DNA from: Myxococcales bacterium | GTDB taxonomy: Bacteria; Myxococcota; UBA727; JABDBI01 | DNA length: 32,487 nucleotides | Assembly (NCBI GenBank): GCA_023248545.1 | Contig: JAHFEF010000005.1 | Location: 1-32,487 of the forward strand | Direction of reading: 5' to 3' | Shown here: positions 24,793 through 32,487 of the stretch, in pieces | Numbering within the stretch: the stretch's first letter is position 1 | How the letters are laid out: every line of letters begins with the position of its first letter | Translations under genes and position numbers: made by a program | The notes under the pieces: model-generated | What the model saw: only the letters and a program-made list of their open reading frames with translations | Databases searched by the model: none | Told to the model about the DNA's origin: nothing

Positions 24793-25651
24793 CTTCGCTG
24801 TTTGTAATCAACTGGAACTAGACCGCGATCTTCCTACAACCGGTTTTCGCCATCCATCGAGTATGGCTGCGAGTTGGTTCGAGTTTCATCACAGTGCTTC
24901 TGATGTCATCACGGTTCCAACACACGAAGCGACACTCAATGCCAAGTTTTCTTACGGGCCTCTGCACAAAGATTTAGAAGACGAAGACGTTGAGATCTGG
25001 CTCGATAATTGCGCCAATCAATTAACTTTCTTGGGCGTTTTCAAGACAGACTCTGACGGCCGCGTCAGGTTAACATTAGATCCCAGCGAGTTGCCAGGAC
25101 TCGGCGCGTATCAAATTTGGATGCGCGTGACCGGCGACAATACGACCACGCATTTTATGTTGAACATTCTTCGGCCTCAAACACCGATAGCCGTCTTTGA
25201 CATTGACGGCACGCTCAACCACGGTGAGCTCAATTGGGAACCACGCATCGGCGCTGTCGAAACCACCCATGTCAATAAAGATTCTGGTCGCGAAGTGATT
25301 TATCTCTCAGGGCGACATTATTTTCTAACACGCATGACCCGAAATTTTCTTCGTGAGCATTCGTTTGCAGAAGGCTCTCTCATTGTCGGCCAATCTTTAC
25401 AGGACGTTATCCCCGTCGATGCAGGCGTGGGCGAATACAAAACCCACTACCTGAAATATCTCCAAGGCTTGGGATTGGTTTTAGAACGCGGCTATGGGGA
25501 TCGAAAAACCGACGTCCACTCCTATCAGGAAGTTCAGATTCCAAATGACAAAATTTTTATCCTGGGCGAGAATGGGGGATTCAACGGAACAGTGGCCCTG
25601 GGTGAGGACTTTTTGGGCCACCTCAAAGAGCTTGCACAGCAGCCAATATAA
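24746..25651 (+). CDS. Exported LNS2/lipin-like HAD-family phosphatase
   Basis: 301 residues. A signal peptide (MNFKTLFLGCLVSTYSFA) precedes a beta-sandwich-like domain (about 30-145, GPLHKDLEDEDVEIW, then GRVRLTLDP), followed by a HAD domain. HAD motif I is DIDGT at 152-156 (nucleophile Asp152), motif II is IYLSGR, and the late block YGDRKTDVHSYQEV with IPNDKIFIL matches the LNS2 (Lipin/Ned1/Smp2) and PITP C-terminal domain. Lipins remove phosphate from phosphatidic acid, so a periplasmic lipid phosphatase is plausible but unproven. The start is ATG 24746; two codons upstream, ATG 24740 is also possible. It overlaps the NuoN-like gene by 47 bases and convergently overlaps fabZ by 29. Confidence 0.8.
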   Translation: MNFKTLFLGCLVSTYSFAVCNQLELDRDLPTTGFRHPSSMAASWFEFHHSASDVITVPTHEATLNAKFSYGPLHKDLEDEDVEIWLDNCANQLTFLGVFKTDSDGRVRLTLDPSELPGLGAYQIWMRVTGDNTTTHFMLNILRPQTPIAVFDIDGTLNHGELNWEPRIGAVETTHVNKDSGREVIYLSGRHYFLTRMTRNFLREHSFAEGSLIVGQSLQDVIPVDAGVGEYKTHYLKYLQGLGLVLERGYGDRKTDVHSYQEVQIPNDKIFILGENGGFNGTVALGEDFLGHLKELAQQPI

Positions 25652-26039
25652 TCGCCTCACAGGCAAGCTCGCCATCGACGGTGGCCTTGCCTCTCAGCTT
25701 GCCAATAATTTTTTTGAAAGCCAACAGCTCGACTTCCAAATCTAAGCGATCACCTGGACAAACTACTTTTCGAAATCGTACTTCGTCCAGGCCAGCCAGT
25801 ACGGCCAACTGAGTCTGGGTGTCGTAGAGTTTAGATGCATGGCATAAAATCGCCCCGGCTTGCGCCAAAGCTTCGACTTGCAACACACCGGGCATGATGG
25901 GATACCCCGGAAAGTGGCCATTAAAAAATGACTCGTTGTGAGTCAAATTTTTGTAGGCCTTAATTTTCTTGCCAGGGTCTATATCGACCACGCGATCCAC
26001 TAGTAAGAATGGATATCTATGTGGCAAGGATTCGAGCAC
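25623..26039 (-). CDS. fabZ: 3-hydroxyacyl-[acyl-carrier-protein] dehydratase FabZ
   Basis: 138-residue hot-dog-fold enzyme that removes water from 3-hydroxyacyl-ACP during fatty-acid elongation. [13 protein letters not shown] at the start is diagnostic. The active-site helix region [20 protein letters not shown] contains His42 and Glu56. The GTG start shares one base with the skp stop (TAGTG), so translation is coupled. In most diderms fabZ is preceded by lpxD and followed by lpxA. Here it directly follows skp, and a convergent gene lies beyond it. Confidence 0.95.
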   Translation of the reverse strand: MLESLPHRYPFLLVDRVVDIDPGKKIKAYKNLTHNESFFNGHFPGYPIMPGVLQVEALAQAGAILCHASKLYDTQTQLAVLAGLDEVRFRKVVCPGDRLDLEVELLAFKKIIGKLRGKATVDGELACEAIILAAVQAL

Positions 26040-26578
26040 TATTTTTTCTTCTTCGGTGCTGGCAGTGCTTTCGTGGCTGGATAAGATGCATTGTAGCGCT
26101 TCAAAACAATATCCGTGATATTGAGTTCGGGCTTTGCATACACCACGACGGCTGGCGTCTTATTCAAAACGATATCAAAGCCTTCTTTCTTGGCGATATC
26201 TTGAATAATCGGCTCTGCCTTTTTGACAATCTCTAGCATCACTTCTTGTTGACGTTTCACCATGTCTTGCTGCGTGGTATTAAAGAGTTGCTGGACATCG
26301 GCCAGTTTTTCTTGAAACTCATCGGCCTTGGCTTGACGAGCCTCCTCTTTCATTGCGGCACTGGGGTTTCGAATTGAGTCTTCGAGTTTTTTGAGTTCAG
26401 CTTGTCTGTCATCCAGCATTTTCTGTTTCTTCTTGAATTCTTCTTGAAGCTTCGCTTTTGCAGCACGACCATCTTCAACTTCGTTGACCAGCTTTTCAAG
26501 TTCAATGACTGCTGGTTTGAGTGTGTCAGCATAGGCTAAGGCTGATAATAGTCCTAGGGTTAAAATTAAAACGCGCAT
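26039..26578 (-). CDS. skp: Skp/OmpH-family periplasmic chaperone
   Basis: 179 residues: a signal peptide (MRVLILTLGLLSALAYA), then a long charged coiled coil at about 35-125 (repeated KLQEEFKKKQKMLDDRQ-type stretches), and a short beta segment with IVLNKTPAVVVYAKPELNITD typical of the OmpH/Skp core. It should form the trimeric jellyfish-like cage that holds unfolded outer-membrane proteins. The tail is Lys-rich (APKKKK). The start is ATG 26578 with AAGGAG (26585-26590) 6 bases upstream; an ATG 24 bases earlier lies upstream of this site. It precedes fabZ with a 1-base overlap. Confidence 0.92.
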   Translation of the reverse strand: MRVLILTLGLLSALAYADTLKPAVIELEKLVNEVEDGRAAKAKLQEEFKKKQKMLDDRQAELKKLEDSIRNPSAAMKEEARQAKADEFQEKLADVQQLFNTTQQDMVKRQQEVMLEIVKKAEPIIQDIAKKEGFDIVLNKTPAVVVYAKPELNITDIVLKRYNASYPATKALPAPKKKK

Positions 26579-26619
26579 TGGAAACTCCTTATGGAACGGC
26601 ACCTATCACGAAAACCATA

Positions 26620-26647
26620 TTGAAAATAGTAGGATTTCGCTTATAAG
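26620..26647 (+). promoter_or_regulatory. Possible promoter of the acidic secreted-protein gene
   Basis: TTGAAA at 26620-26625, a 16-bp spacer and TATAAG at 26642-26647, 20 bases before ATG 26668, with GGGAG as ribosome site. It lies in the divergent skp spacer. Confidence 0.4.
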
Positions 26648-26667
26648 TCCCGCCGGGAGTTTCTATC

Positions 26668-27204
26668 ATGAATCGTGTGTTCAGTTTTTTATCAGTCACG
26701 CTGGTCTCTATCTTAATATTCTCACCGTCATTGCATGCGCAACTTAGTTTCCTGAGTAAATACAATCAAACGCTGGCAATGATGGCTGCTGGTGTCGGTG
26801 TAGCGATTGCCCGGCGGGCCTTCAACCATCCAGCGCAAAACCTGGAGGAAGAACAAGATGAGCCTGTTCATGACGATCCAAGTGAAGAAGAGACTGAGCC
26901 TGATCACAGCGACCCTCAAACCCCTGTTGCTGGTAGCATTGGTTCCGACAAAGGGCCACTTTTACGTGGTACTCCATCAGAAGCCGACCTGACAGCGGTC
27001 TACGATTCGGATGAGGAAACACCCATTCCCAGAAGCCCAGCACAAGATGATCTGACGGCTATTGAAAACGACAGCGACGAAGATACAGCCGAAACGACTC
27101 AACCTCCTCAGAATAAACGAGCAAAACATCGTCGCCATCCTAGGAAAAAAAGATCTTCTATGGGACGTTCTAACGCACACAAACCTTATGGACCGCAATC
27201 GTAA
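26668..27204 (+). CDS. Secreted low-complexity acidic protein with basic tail, unknown function
   Basis: 178 residues, family not recognised. The signal peptide (residues 1-24) ends at SLHA. A short hydrophobic or small-residue helix follows (35-48). Residues 57-145 are rich in Glu/Asp/Ser/Pro and contain an imperfect repeat: PSEADLTAVYDSDEE at 103-117 and PAQDDLTAIENDSDE at 124-138, 21 residues apart. The tail 149-162 is strongly basic (NKRAKHRRHPRKKR). The low-complexity middle must be disordered. GGGAG precedes the ATG by about 9 bases. The gene ends 5 bases from the convergent pyk gene. Confidence 0.7.
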   Translation: MNRVFSFLSVTLVSILIFSPSLHAQLSFLSKYNQTLAMMAAGVGVAIARRAFNHPAQNLEEEQDEPVHDDPSEEETEPDHSDPQTPVAGSIGSDKGPLLRGTPSEADLTAVYDSDEETPIPRSPAQDDLTAIENDSDEDTAETTQPPQNKRAKHRRHPRKKRSSMGRSNAHKPYGPQS

Positions 27205-27209
27205 GAGAA

Positions 27210-28646
27210 TTACAACAGCGGGCGCGTGACAGTATGAATGTGAATCGTATTGGTTTTTTGCGCAGGCTTGAGCGGCACTTTTGTCAGCATCACAACCGTA
27301 TCGCCAGCTGACAAATGCCATTTTTGCTGGAGCTTTTCGTTAATATGCCCCAGCAAACTCTCAAAATCATTGGGATGAGCAATCAAGTCACTCTCGACCC
27401 CCCAACTAAAACTGAGTCGCCGTTGTTCGTTTAAACCCGGCACAAACGCAATGAGCGGTGCCTTAGGCCGATAGCCACTCACCAACCGAGCCGTGCTTCC
27501 AGATCCCGTATAAATTGCGATGGCTTTGGCCTGCAGTTCCTCAGCAGCCCGAGTGCCTGCCAATGACGCAATATTTTGATGCTGCTGCCCTGCACTCGTC
27601 ACCAGTTTCACGTCGTTGCGCCAATATTTAAGCAAATCAGACTTTTCGACCTCCCGAATAATCCGGTCCATCGTCTTGACAACTTCAATCGGATACTCAC
27701 CGGACGCCGTTTCAGCCGACAGCATCAACATGTCAGCGCCATCCAACACGGCGTTTGCAACATCGCTGGCTTCGGCACGCGTAGGTCTTGCTGCCGTAAT
27801 CATCGACTCCAGCATCTGGGTCGCCACAATCACCGTCTTGCCCTGTTCAATAGCCATCGTGACGATTTTTTTTTGAGCAACAGGAACTTGTTCGAGGGGC
27901 AACTCAACGCCCAAATCGCCTCGAGCCACCATCACTCCGTCAGACTCTTGCACAATCTCTTCGAGTCGATCCAACGCCTGTTGTTTTTCGATCTTGGCAA
28001 AGACCAGGGGCCGCGTTTTCGCATTCGCTAATTCTTTGCGCAGTAGCCGAACATCGTCGGCCGAGCGCACAAAAGAAAGAGCCACAGCATCCACGCCCAC
28101 TTGGGCCCCGAAGTGGACATCGCGGATGTCTTTCTCAGTCAGACTCGGCGTAGACAGGCCACCCGAAGGGACATTAATGCCCTTGTTGCTTTTTAACAAA
28201 CCGCCATAAATCACTTCGCAGTGTATCTCACGGCCATCCTTGACCGACAGGCAACGCACCATGAGTTTGCCATCGTCTAATAAAATCAAATCGCCGGGTT
28301 TTACATCTTTGGGCAGATCTAAATATTGCGTCCCGAAACGCTCTTTTGTCCCCTCGATGTCGTCTGTCGTAATCACAGTCTCTTCGCCGGATTTAAGCAT
28401 CACGCCGTCGCCAGCCATGGTTCGGGTTCTAATCTTAGGACCCTGCAAATCTTGTAAAACACCCACCGGCCGTCCCAAGCGCGCCGCAACAGACCGCACA
28501 CGGTTAATGACACCCCGATGAAAATTTAAATCGCCATGTGAAAAATTAATGCGGGCCACATTCATGCCTGCGAAAATCAGTGCTTCGATGGCCTCTTCTG
28601 ACGAAGTCGCTGGACCTAGAGTGCACATCATTTTGGTTCGACGCAT
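27210..28646 (-). CDS. pyk: Pyruvate kinase
   Basis: 478 residues. It converts phosphoenolpyruvate and ADP to pyruvate and ATP, the last step of glycolysis. Visible family blocks are KMMCTLGPATSS, GMNVARINFSHG, the QDLQGPKIR metal/substrate region, VFAKIEKQQAL with the catalytic Lys, VMVARGDLGVELP, and ATQMLESMI followed by PTRAEASDVANAVLDG. The C-terminal allosteric domain (AIAIYTGSGSTARLVS onward) is present and the length is normal. It follows rodA with a 3-base gap, an unusual operon partner for the elongasome genes. Confidence 0.97.
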   Translation of the reverse strand: MRRTKMMCTLGPATSSEEAIEALIFAGMNVARINFSHGDLNFHRGVINRVRSVAARLGRPVGVLQDLQGPKIRTRTMAGDGVMLKSGEETVITTDDIEGTKERFGTQYLDLPKDVKPGDLILLDDGKLMVRCLSVKDGREIHCEVIYGGLLKSNKGINVPSGGLSTPSLTEKDIRDVHFGAQVGVDAVALSFVRSADDVRLLRKELANAKTRPLVFAKIEKQQALDRLEEIVQESDGVMVARGDLGVELPLEQVPVAQKKIVTMAIEQGKTVIVATQMLESMITAARPTRAEASDVANAVLDGADMLMLSAETASGEYPIEVVKTMDRIIREVEKSDLLKYWRNDVKLVTSAGQQHQNIASLAGTRAAEELQAKAIAIYTGSGSTARLVSGYRPKAPLIAFVPGLNEQRRLSFSWGVESDLIAHPNDFESLLGHINEKLQQKWHLSAGDTVVMLTKVPLKPAQKTNTIHIHTVTRPLL

Positions 28647-28649
28647 AGA

Positions 28650-29921
28650 CTATCTGACTTTCCGCCACAAAGAAACGTTCATACAAATCGCCAATGCCGC
28701 CACCTGAACCAACATCGACGCTCCCCCATAACTCACAAATGGCAATGGAACCCCGGCCACGGGCAACAGCCCAATCACCATCCCGACATTGACCATCATA
28801 TGCCAAAATACCACCGAAGCGGCTCCAACAGCCAATAAACTTGCAAACCGATCCTGCGCTTTACTCGCTATCTGGACCATCGATAAAACCAGTCCCAAAA
28901 AGAGCGCCAAAACCAAAAACGCCCCGACAAACCCCCACTCTTCTGCCAACACCGAGAACACGAAGTCGGTGTGATTTTCCGGCAAGAACGACAGCTGCGT
29001 TTGCGTCCCTTCCCCAAACCCCTTGCCTAATACCTGCCCCGATCCAATTGCGATCATCGACTGCATGGCTTGATAGCCCTTGCCCCGAATATCAGCGTCT
29101 GGATCCAAAAAAGTATGAACACGGTGCTTTTGATAATCTTTCAGAAAAAAATTCCAGCCCACCAACGCAACGCCTACTACAAACACGCCGGCGATTAATA
29201 ATGAGAGCGTACGCATCCCGCAAAATAGCACCATGGTGCCAGAGATCGCCAACACGATCATGCCCGTGGCCAAATCTGGCTCGACAGCAATCAATAAAAA
29301 TGGCACCAAAATCACATCGCCAAGGGCTATGATTTGATAAAAATGAAACCCCTCTCGACGAATCTGCTGAAAAGAAAATGCCATCCAAACCAGCGCCATT
29401 ACGATTCCTAGAACGGCAAACCAATGATACGCTGGAAATTTTTTGAATGCCCATAGACAAGCCGCTATCACCACCAAGGGCCTCGAAAAATTAAAAGGCC
29501 GGATCAAATCACGCAATCGATACCCGCCATAAACTTCATAATCTGTACAAAATTTAGCCGTTGCCAACACAACCGCTATTTTGGCTAACTCGGACGGTTG
29601 AAGGCGCATGAATCCAATATCTAACCAACGCTGCCCCCCTTTGGCCACGACGCCAAAAATCAACACGGCACCCAACAGAGTCATCACGCCCGCATAAAAC
29701 GGATACGCCAACAAGCCTAAAGTCCGGGTTTGAACAAACGTAACCACAGCAGCAACACCGGCAGCGATCAACAGCCAGAGCATTTGATACATAAACAAGT
29801 TGGGCTGGGTGGCCCGAGCTGCTGAAGCAATATTAATCACGCCGACCAAGCTCAGCAAAGACGCATAAAACACGAGCCCCATGGGGAAACGAACACGAAA
29901 TGAACTATTTTTGCTGCGCAT
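28650..29921 (-). CDS. rodA: Peptidoglycan glycosyltransferase RodA
   Basis: 423-residue SEDS-family polytopic membrane enzyme that polymerises lipid II glycans during rod elongation, together with PBP2. Family blocks include GGQRWLDIGFMRLQPSELAK, VEPDLATGM, the SEDS signature FLPENHTDFVFSVLAEEWGF, and GLLPVAGVPLPFVSYGG at the end. The start ATG 29921 overlaps mrdA by 17 bases, with AAGGGC before it. About ten membrane helices are visible. It closely resembles RodA rather than FtsW in context (mreD and mrdA next to it). Confidence 0.96.
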   Translation of the reverse strand: MRSKNSSFRVRFPMGLVFYASLLSLVGVINIASAARATQPNLFMYQMLWLLIAAGVAAVVTFVQTRTLGLLAYPFYAGVMTLLGAVLIFGVVAKGGQRWLDIGFMRLQPSELAKIAVVLATAKFCTDYEVYGGYRLRDLIRPFNFSRPLVVIAACLWAFKKFPAYHWFAVLGIVMALVWMAFSFQQIRREGFHFYQIIALGDVILVPFLLIAVEPDLATGMIVLAISGTMVLFCGMRTLSLLIAGVFVVGVALVGWNFFLKDYQKHRVHTFLDPDADIRGKGYQAMQSMIAIGSGQVLGKGFGEGTQTQLSFLPENHTDFVFSVLAEEWGFVGAFLVLALFLGLVLSMVQIASKAQDRFASLLAVGAASVVFWHMMVNVGMVIGLLPVAGVPLPFVSYGGASMLVQVAALAICMNVSLWRKVR

Positions 29922-32025
29922 AACGCCCTTTGCCCCGAACTTTTTCGTACCAAGTCTTCACCACTTCTGCGACCACCGGGGCTGACGCCGTGCCACCAAA
30001 TCCACCATGCTCAGTCATGGCCACCACAATAATCTCAGGTTTTTCTGCCGGCGCAAAACCCACAAACCAAGCATGGTCACGTTCCGAATAGGCAACTTGT
30101 CCTGGTTCTAAGTGCTTGATCAATTTCGACAGTCTCACCACCTGAGCCGTCCCAGTCTTACCACCCATACGCACACCAGACTCGCGTAGCCACTTCGATA
30201 ATTCGGGCAAATCATAGCGCCACAACAAACTCGCTGCGGTTCCCCCGGGCTCCATCACATGTGAGAGACCTTCCTTCACCAACGCTAAATTACCTGTGCT
30301 TTCTTGAAGATGCGCCACCACCACCGGGTGTTTTTTCTCCAACAGCTTATTATCAACATCACGCACTTCCCGAACCAACTGTGGCTTATACAGCGTTCCC
30401 CCATTGACCATGGCATCATAAGCCACCGCCAATTGCAGCGGGGTTACCGTCACATCTCCTTGACCAATCGCGCTGTTTACAACCAACCCCGGGCTGTAAT
30501 AGCCCAAGCGCTTGTGATAATAAGCCTTGTCCGGCATAATACCGGGGATTTCCATGTCGAGCTCGACGCCAGTTTTGCGACCAAAACCGAGCAGCCGCGC
30601 CGTCTCTGCCAATCTGTCTGGCCCCAGGTCATAACCCAAGTTATAAAAAAAGACATCGCAGGAGGTCTTGAGTGCCTCAACCACGTCAATATTACCGTGG
30701 CCATCGCGTTTGAAACAACGCCAGCTGGCTCGCCCCAAGTGAAATAAGCCGTTGCAATAGCGATGATCCGTTGATTTCAAAGCCCCATGTTCAAAGCCAG
30801 CAACCGCCGTGATGGCTTTAAACGTACTGCCTGGCGCATAGTGTTCTTGAATGGCTTTATTTAACCAAGGCTTCAGGGGATCTTTCGTGAGGCCTTCAAA
30901 TATCTTTCGGTTATTTCGAGAAATAATCTGGTTGGGATCATAAGCCGGGAAACTCGCCATCGCGAGCACAAAACCTGTGCCGGCTTCAAGCGCTACGACA
31001 GAACCTGCCTTGCCTGCAAACGCTTTTTCAGCCGCTTTTTGTAGCTCAAGATCAATCGACAGGGTCAAGTTATTGCCCGGAACCGACGGTTCAATTCGGT
31101 CCTCTCCTAGCCAGTCAGTTTCTATCGCTTCCGAAAAACGCCTTCCTTTGGCGTCTACTACCGTACGTTCAAAGCCATCTTCGCCGCGTAAAACAGGCTC
31201 GTACATGAGCTCAATTCCCCGACGACCGATGCGTTGGCCAGGTCGATATTCCGGCTTTTTGAGTAACTCAGCCGCCGAGATTTCGTTCAAATAACCCAAG
31301 GCGTGTGCCGCCAAAGGCCCTTGAACATAACGACGTCTAATGGAGTCGAACAAAGCCAAACCAGGCAATGCCCCCAGAGAAATCGTCGCTTCTAGTCTTG
31401 CATAGGAATCGAAATCCAGATCGCTGACCAGCAAAACGGGTTTGTATTGCCCGAGGCCTTCCGCTTTTTTCTTGGCCGATTCCCAATAAATTTGCATTTC
31501 ATCGACAGGTAGATCCAGCAATGTGGTGAGTTCTTGCAGCGCAGACTCTCTCGAGGGAAACAAAGCGGGGTCCACATGCACCACGCAGCCTTGGAGTGAG
31601 ACGCCCGGCGTATGTTCACTCGAAAGCCAAGTTTCCATTTGGCGGCAATTTGAACCAGACAGCTTGGCCAGCACAAACTCTTTCTGAGCGGCTTTGATCT
31701 GACTCACGGCCTGGGCGATCTCTGATTTCTTGTAACCCAACAGCGGCGCCATTTTCCTAACTGTCAAATAAGTGTCTGGCAAGAGAGAAAACGTCACATA
31801 GAGATCGTGCGATGGCCGATTGTCAACCAACGCCACTCCAGTCTGGTCTAAAATCAAACCCCGGCTATGGCTAATTGGCCTTTCCTGGATAAAATTACTC
31901 TCGCTGCGACCCAAATAATAGTCACCACGAATAATTTGCAAATAGAACAGCCTAAAAATGAGGACAATAAAAATAACGATCGGGATAAAACTGAGAAATA
32001 CAAATCTTTTTTCAGAAAAATACAT
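29905..32025 (-). CDS. mrdA: Penicillin-binding protein 2 (transpeptidase)
   Basis: 706 residues. There is one N-terminal membrane anchor (about 8-28), a dimerisation/pedestal region starting RPISHSRGLILDQTG, then the transpeptidase domain. The catalytic set is complete: STFK with Ser400 and Lys403, SCD at 455-457, and KTG at 623-625 in GGKTGTAQ. It crosslinks stem peptides during lateral wall growth as the RodA partner. The start ATG 32025 is preferred. A TTG at 32031 that overlaps the mreD stop would add two residues. It overlaps rodA by 17 bases. Confidence 0.96.
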   Translation of the reverse strand: MYFSEKRFVFLSFIPIVIFIVLIFRLFYLQIIRGDYYLGRSESNFIQERPISHSRGLILDQTGVALVDNRPSHDLYVTFSLLPDTYLTVRKMAPLLGYKKSEIAQAVSQIKAAQKEFVLAKLSGSNCRQMETWLSSEHTPGVSLQGCVVHVDPALFPSRESALQELTTLLDLPVDEMQIYWESAKKKAEGLGQYKPVLLVSDLDFDSYARLEATISLGALPGLALFDSIRRRYVQGPLAAHALGYLNEISAAELLKKPEYRPGQRIGRRGIELMYEPVLRGEDGFERTVVDAKGRRFSEAIETDWLGEDRIEPSVPGNNLTLSIDLELQKAAEKAFAGKAGSVVALEAGTGFVLAMASFPAYDPNQIISRNNRKIFEGLTKDPLKPWLNKAIQEHYAPGSTFKAITAVAGFEHGALKSTDHRYCNGLFHLGRASWRCFKRDGHGNIDVVEALKTSCDVFFYNLGYDLGPDRLAETARLLGFGRKTGVELDMEIPGIMPDKAYYHKRLGYYSPGLVVNSAIGQGDVTVTPLQLAVAYDAMVNGGTLYKPQLVREVRDVDNKLLEKKHPVVVAHLQESTGNLALVKEGLSHVMEPGGTAASLLWRYDLPELSKWLRESGVRMGGKTGTAQVVRLSKLIKHLEPGQVAYSERDHAWFVGFAPAEKPEIIVVAMTEHGGFGGTASAPVVAEVVKTWYEKVRGKGRYAQQK

Positions 32026-32027
32026 AA

Positions 32028-32483
32028 TCAATCCATCTTAATCACCCGTCGAGGTAACCAATAAAAAATCATAAAACCCACACAGGCATCTATTACCGGA
32101 CCCAAAAACAGATTAGACAATCCCCAATTTCCGAGCTGAACCATCATGAGCCGATATACCAACGACGTCCCCAGCAAAAAACAGACGATCATGGGCCAGT
32201 GCGGCTTCCCCAACCAGGAACTAAGCCCCATCCCGAACAGACCCAAAAACGCCAATAAGACCATATTGACGCCAGTGATACTGCCAGTCAACGAATCAAT
32301 TAGGATACCAGCAAATATCAGGGCCCAAAGACCCTCCAACATACCCAAACAAAAAATCGCTACGACCAGAATGATCGGCGCTACCAAAAACAAAGAGCTC
32401 TGTGCATGAAATACAACCACCATGGCATTTAAAAACGCCTGATAGGAGAGCGTGAACAGCAGGATCAAAAAAAACGCGATCAT
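32028..32483 (-). CDS. mreD: Rod shape-determining protein MreD
   Basis: 151-residue inner-membrane protein with about five helices that links the MreB-MreC cytoskeleton to the PBP2-RodA machinery. MreD features seen are the hydrophobic profile, the acidic/Gly segment FAGILIDSLTGSITGVNMVLLAFLG, which corresponds to the conserved GLLxDxxxGxxLGxxxL stretch, and the place directly before mrdA. ATG 32483 is 4 bases from the window edge. The frame stays open beyond it, so a slightly earlier start cannot be excluded. mreB and mreC are expected just outside the window. Confidence 0.9.
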   Translation of the reverse strand: MIAFFLILLFTLSYQAFLNAMVVVFHAQSSLFLVAPIILVVAIFCLGMLEGLWALIFAGILIDSLTGSITGVNMVLLAFLGLFGMGLSSWLGKPHWPMIVCFLLGTSLVYRLMMVQLGNWGLSNLFLGPVIDACVGFMIFYWLPRRVIKMD

Positions 32484-32487
32484 GGCC

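Overview
The window reads as a chromosomal segment of a diderm (Gram-negative) bacterium. It encodes a Skp/OmpH periplasmic chaperone, RseP, the MreD-PBP2-RodA elongasome, FabZ, a six-domain ribosomal protein S1, MurJ, TilS and pyruvate kinase. Coding density is very high: genes commonly overlap by 1-50 bases, no gene-free stretch exceeds about 100 bases, and no rRNA, tRNA, IS element or CRISPR array is visible. I cannot place the organism securely. A proteobacterial-type S1 and a poly-glycine lipoprotein leader fit a delta-proteobacterial-grade or unclassified host-associated lineage (Bdellovibrionota/Myxococcota-like). The eukaryote-like protein families (DUF3638/DUF3645, Fic, LNS2) suggest contact with eukaryotes, but that is inference.

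Layout. 1-3.0 kb (+): the 3' part of alanine dehydrogenase, an APH-type sugar/small-molecule kinase, a Phd/YefM-PIN toxin-antitoxin pair and a TlpA-like thioredoxin. The toxin-antitoxin pair sits between two identical 13-bp repeats and looks like a clean insertion into an older kinase-tlpA overlap. 3.0-5.1 kb (-): tilS followed by a class II Fic protein, with a 10-bp tandem repeat in the junction. 5.1-9.0 kb (+): rpsA, murJ and a small secreted membrane protein. 9.0-11.7 kb (-): a glycine-zipper protein of unknown role, rseP and an M23/LytM peptidase. 11.8-25.7 kb (+): the most unusual region, beginning with a predicted 3296-residue lipoprotein. It carries a DUF3638/DUF3645-type SF2-helicase-like ATPase core and a possible Cys/His domain near its N terminus. 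It is followed by five small-to-medium membrane proteins that look like a shrunken, very diverged complex I membrane arm (J-, K-, M- and N-like, plus a 52-residue protein). A periplasmic LNS2/lipin-like HAD phosphatase ends the run. 25.6-26.6 kb (-): skp-fabZ, with no lpxD between them. 26.7-27.2 kb (+): a secreted acidic/basic low-complexity protein. 27.2-32.5 kb (-): mreD-mrdA-rodA-pyk.

How the genes work together. The housekeeping blocks cover envelope growth (MreD, PBP2, RodA, MurJ, the LytM peptidase, Skp), membrane lipid synthesis (FabZ), translation (S1, TilS) and glycolysis (pyruvate kinase). The best candidate for an undescribed system is the block from 11.8 to 25.7 kb: a giant surface-targeted P-loop protein apparently co-transcribed with a complex I-like membrane module. 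By eye, most of the residues complex I uses to move protons are replaced in that module. The block ends with a periplasmic phosphatidate-phosphatase-like protein.
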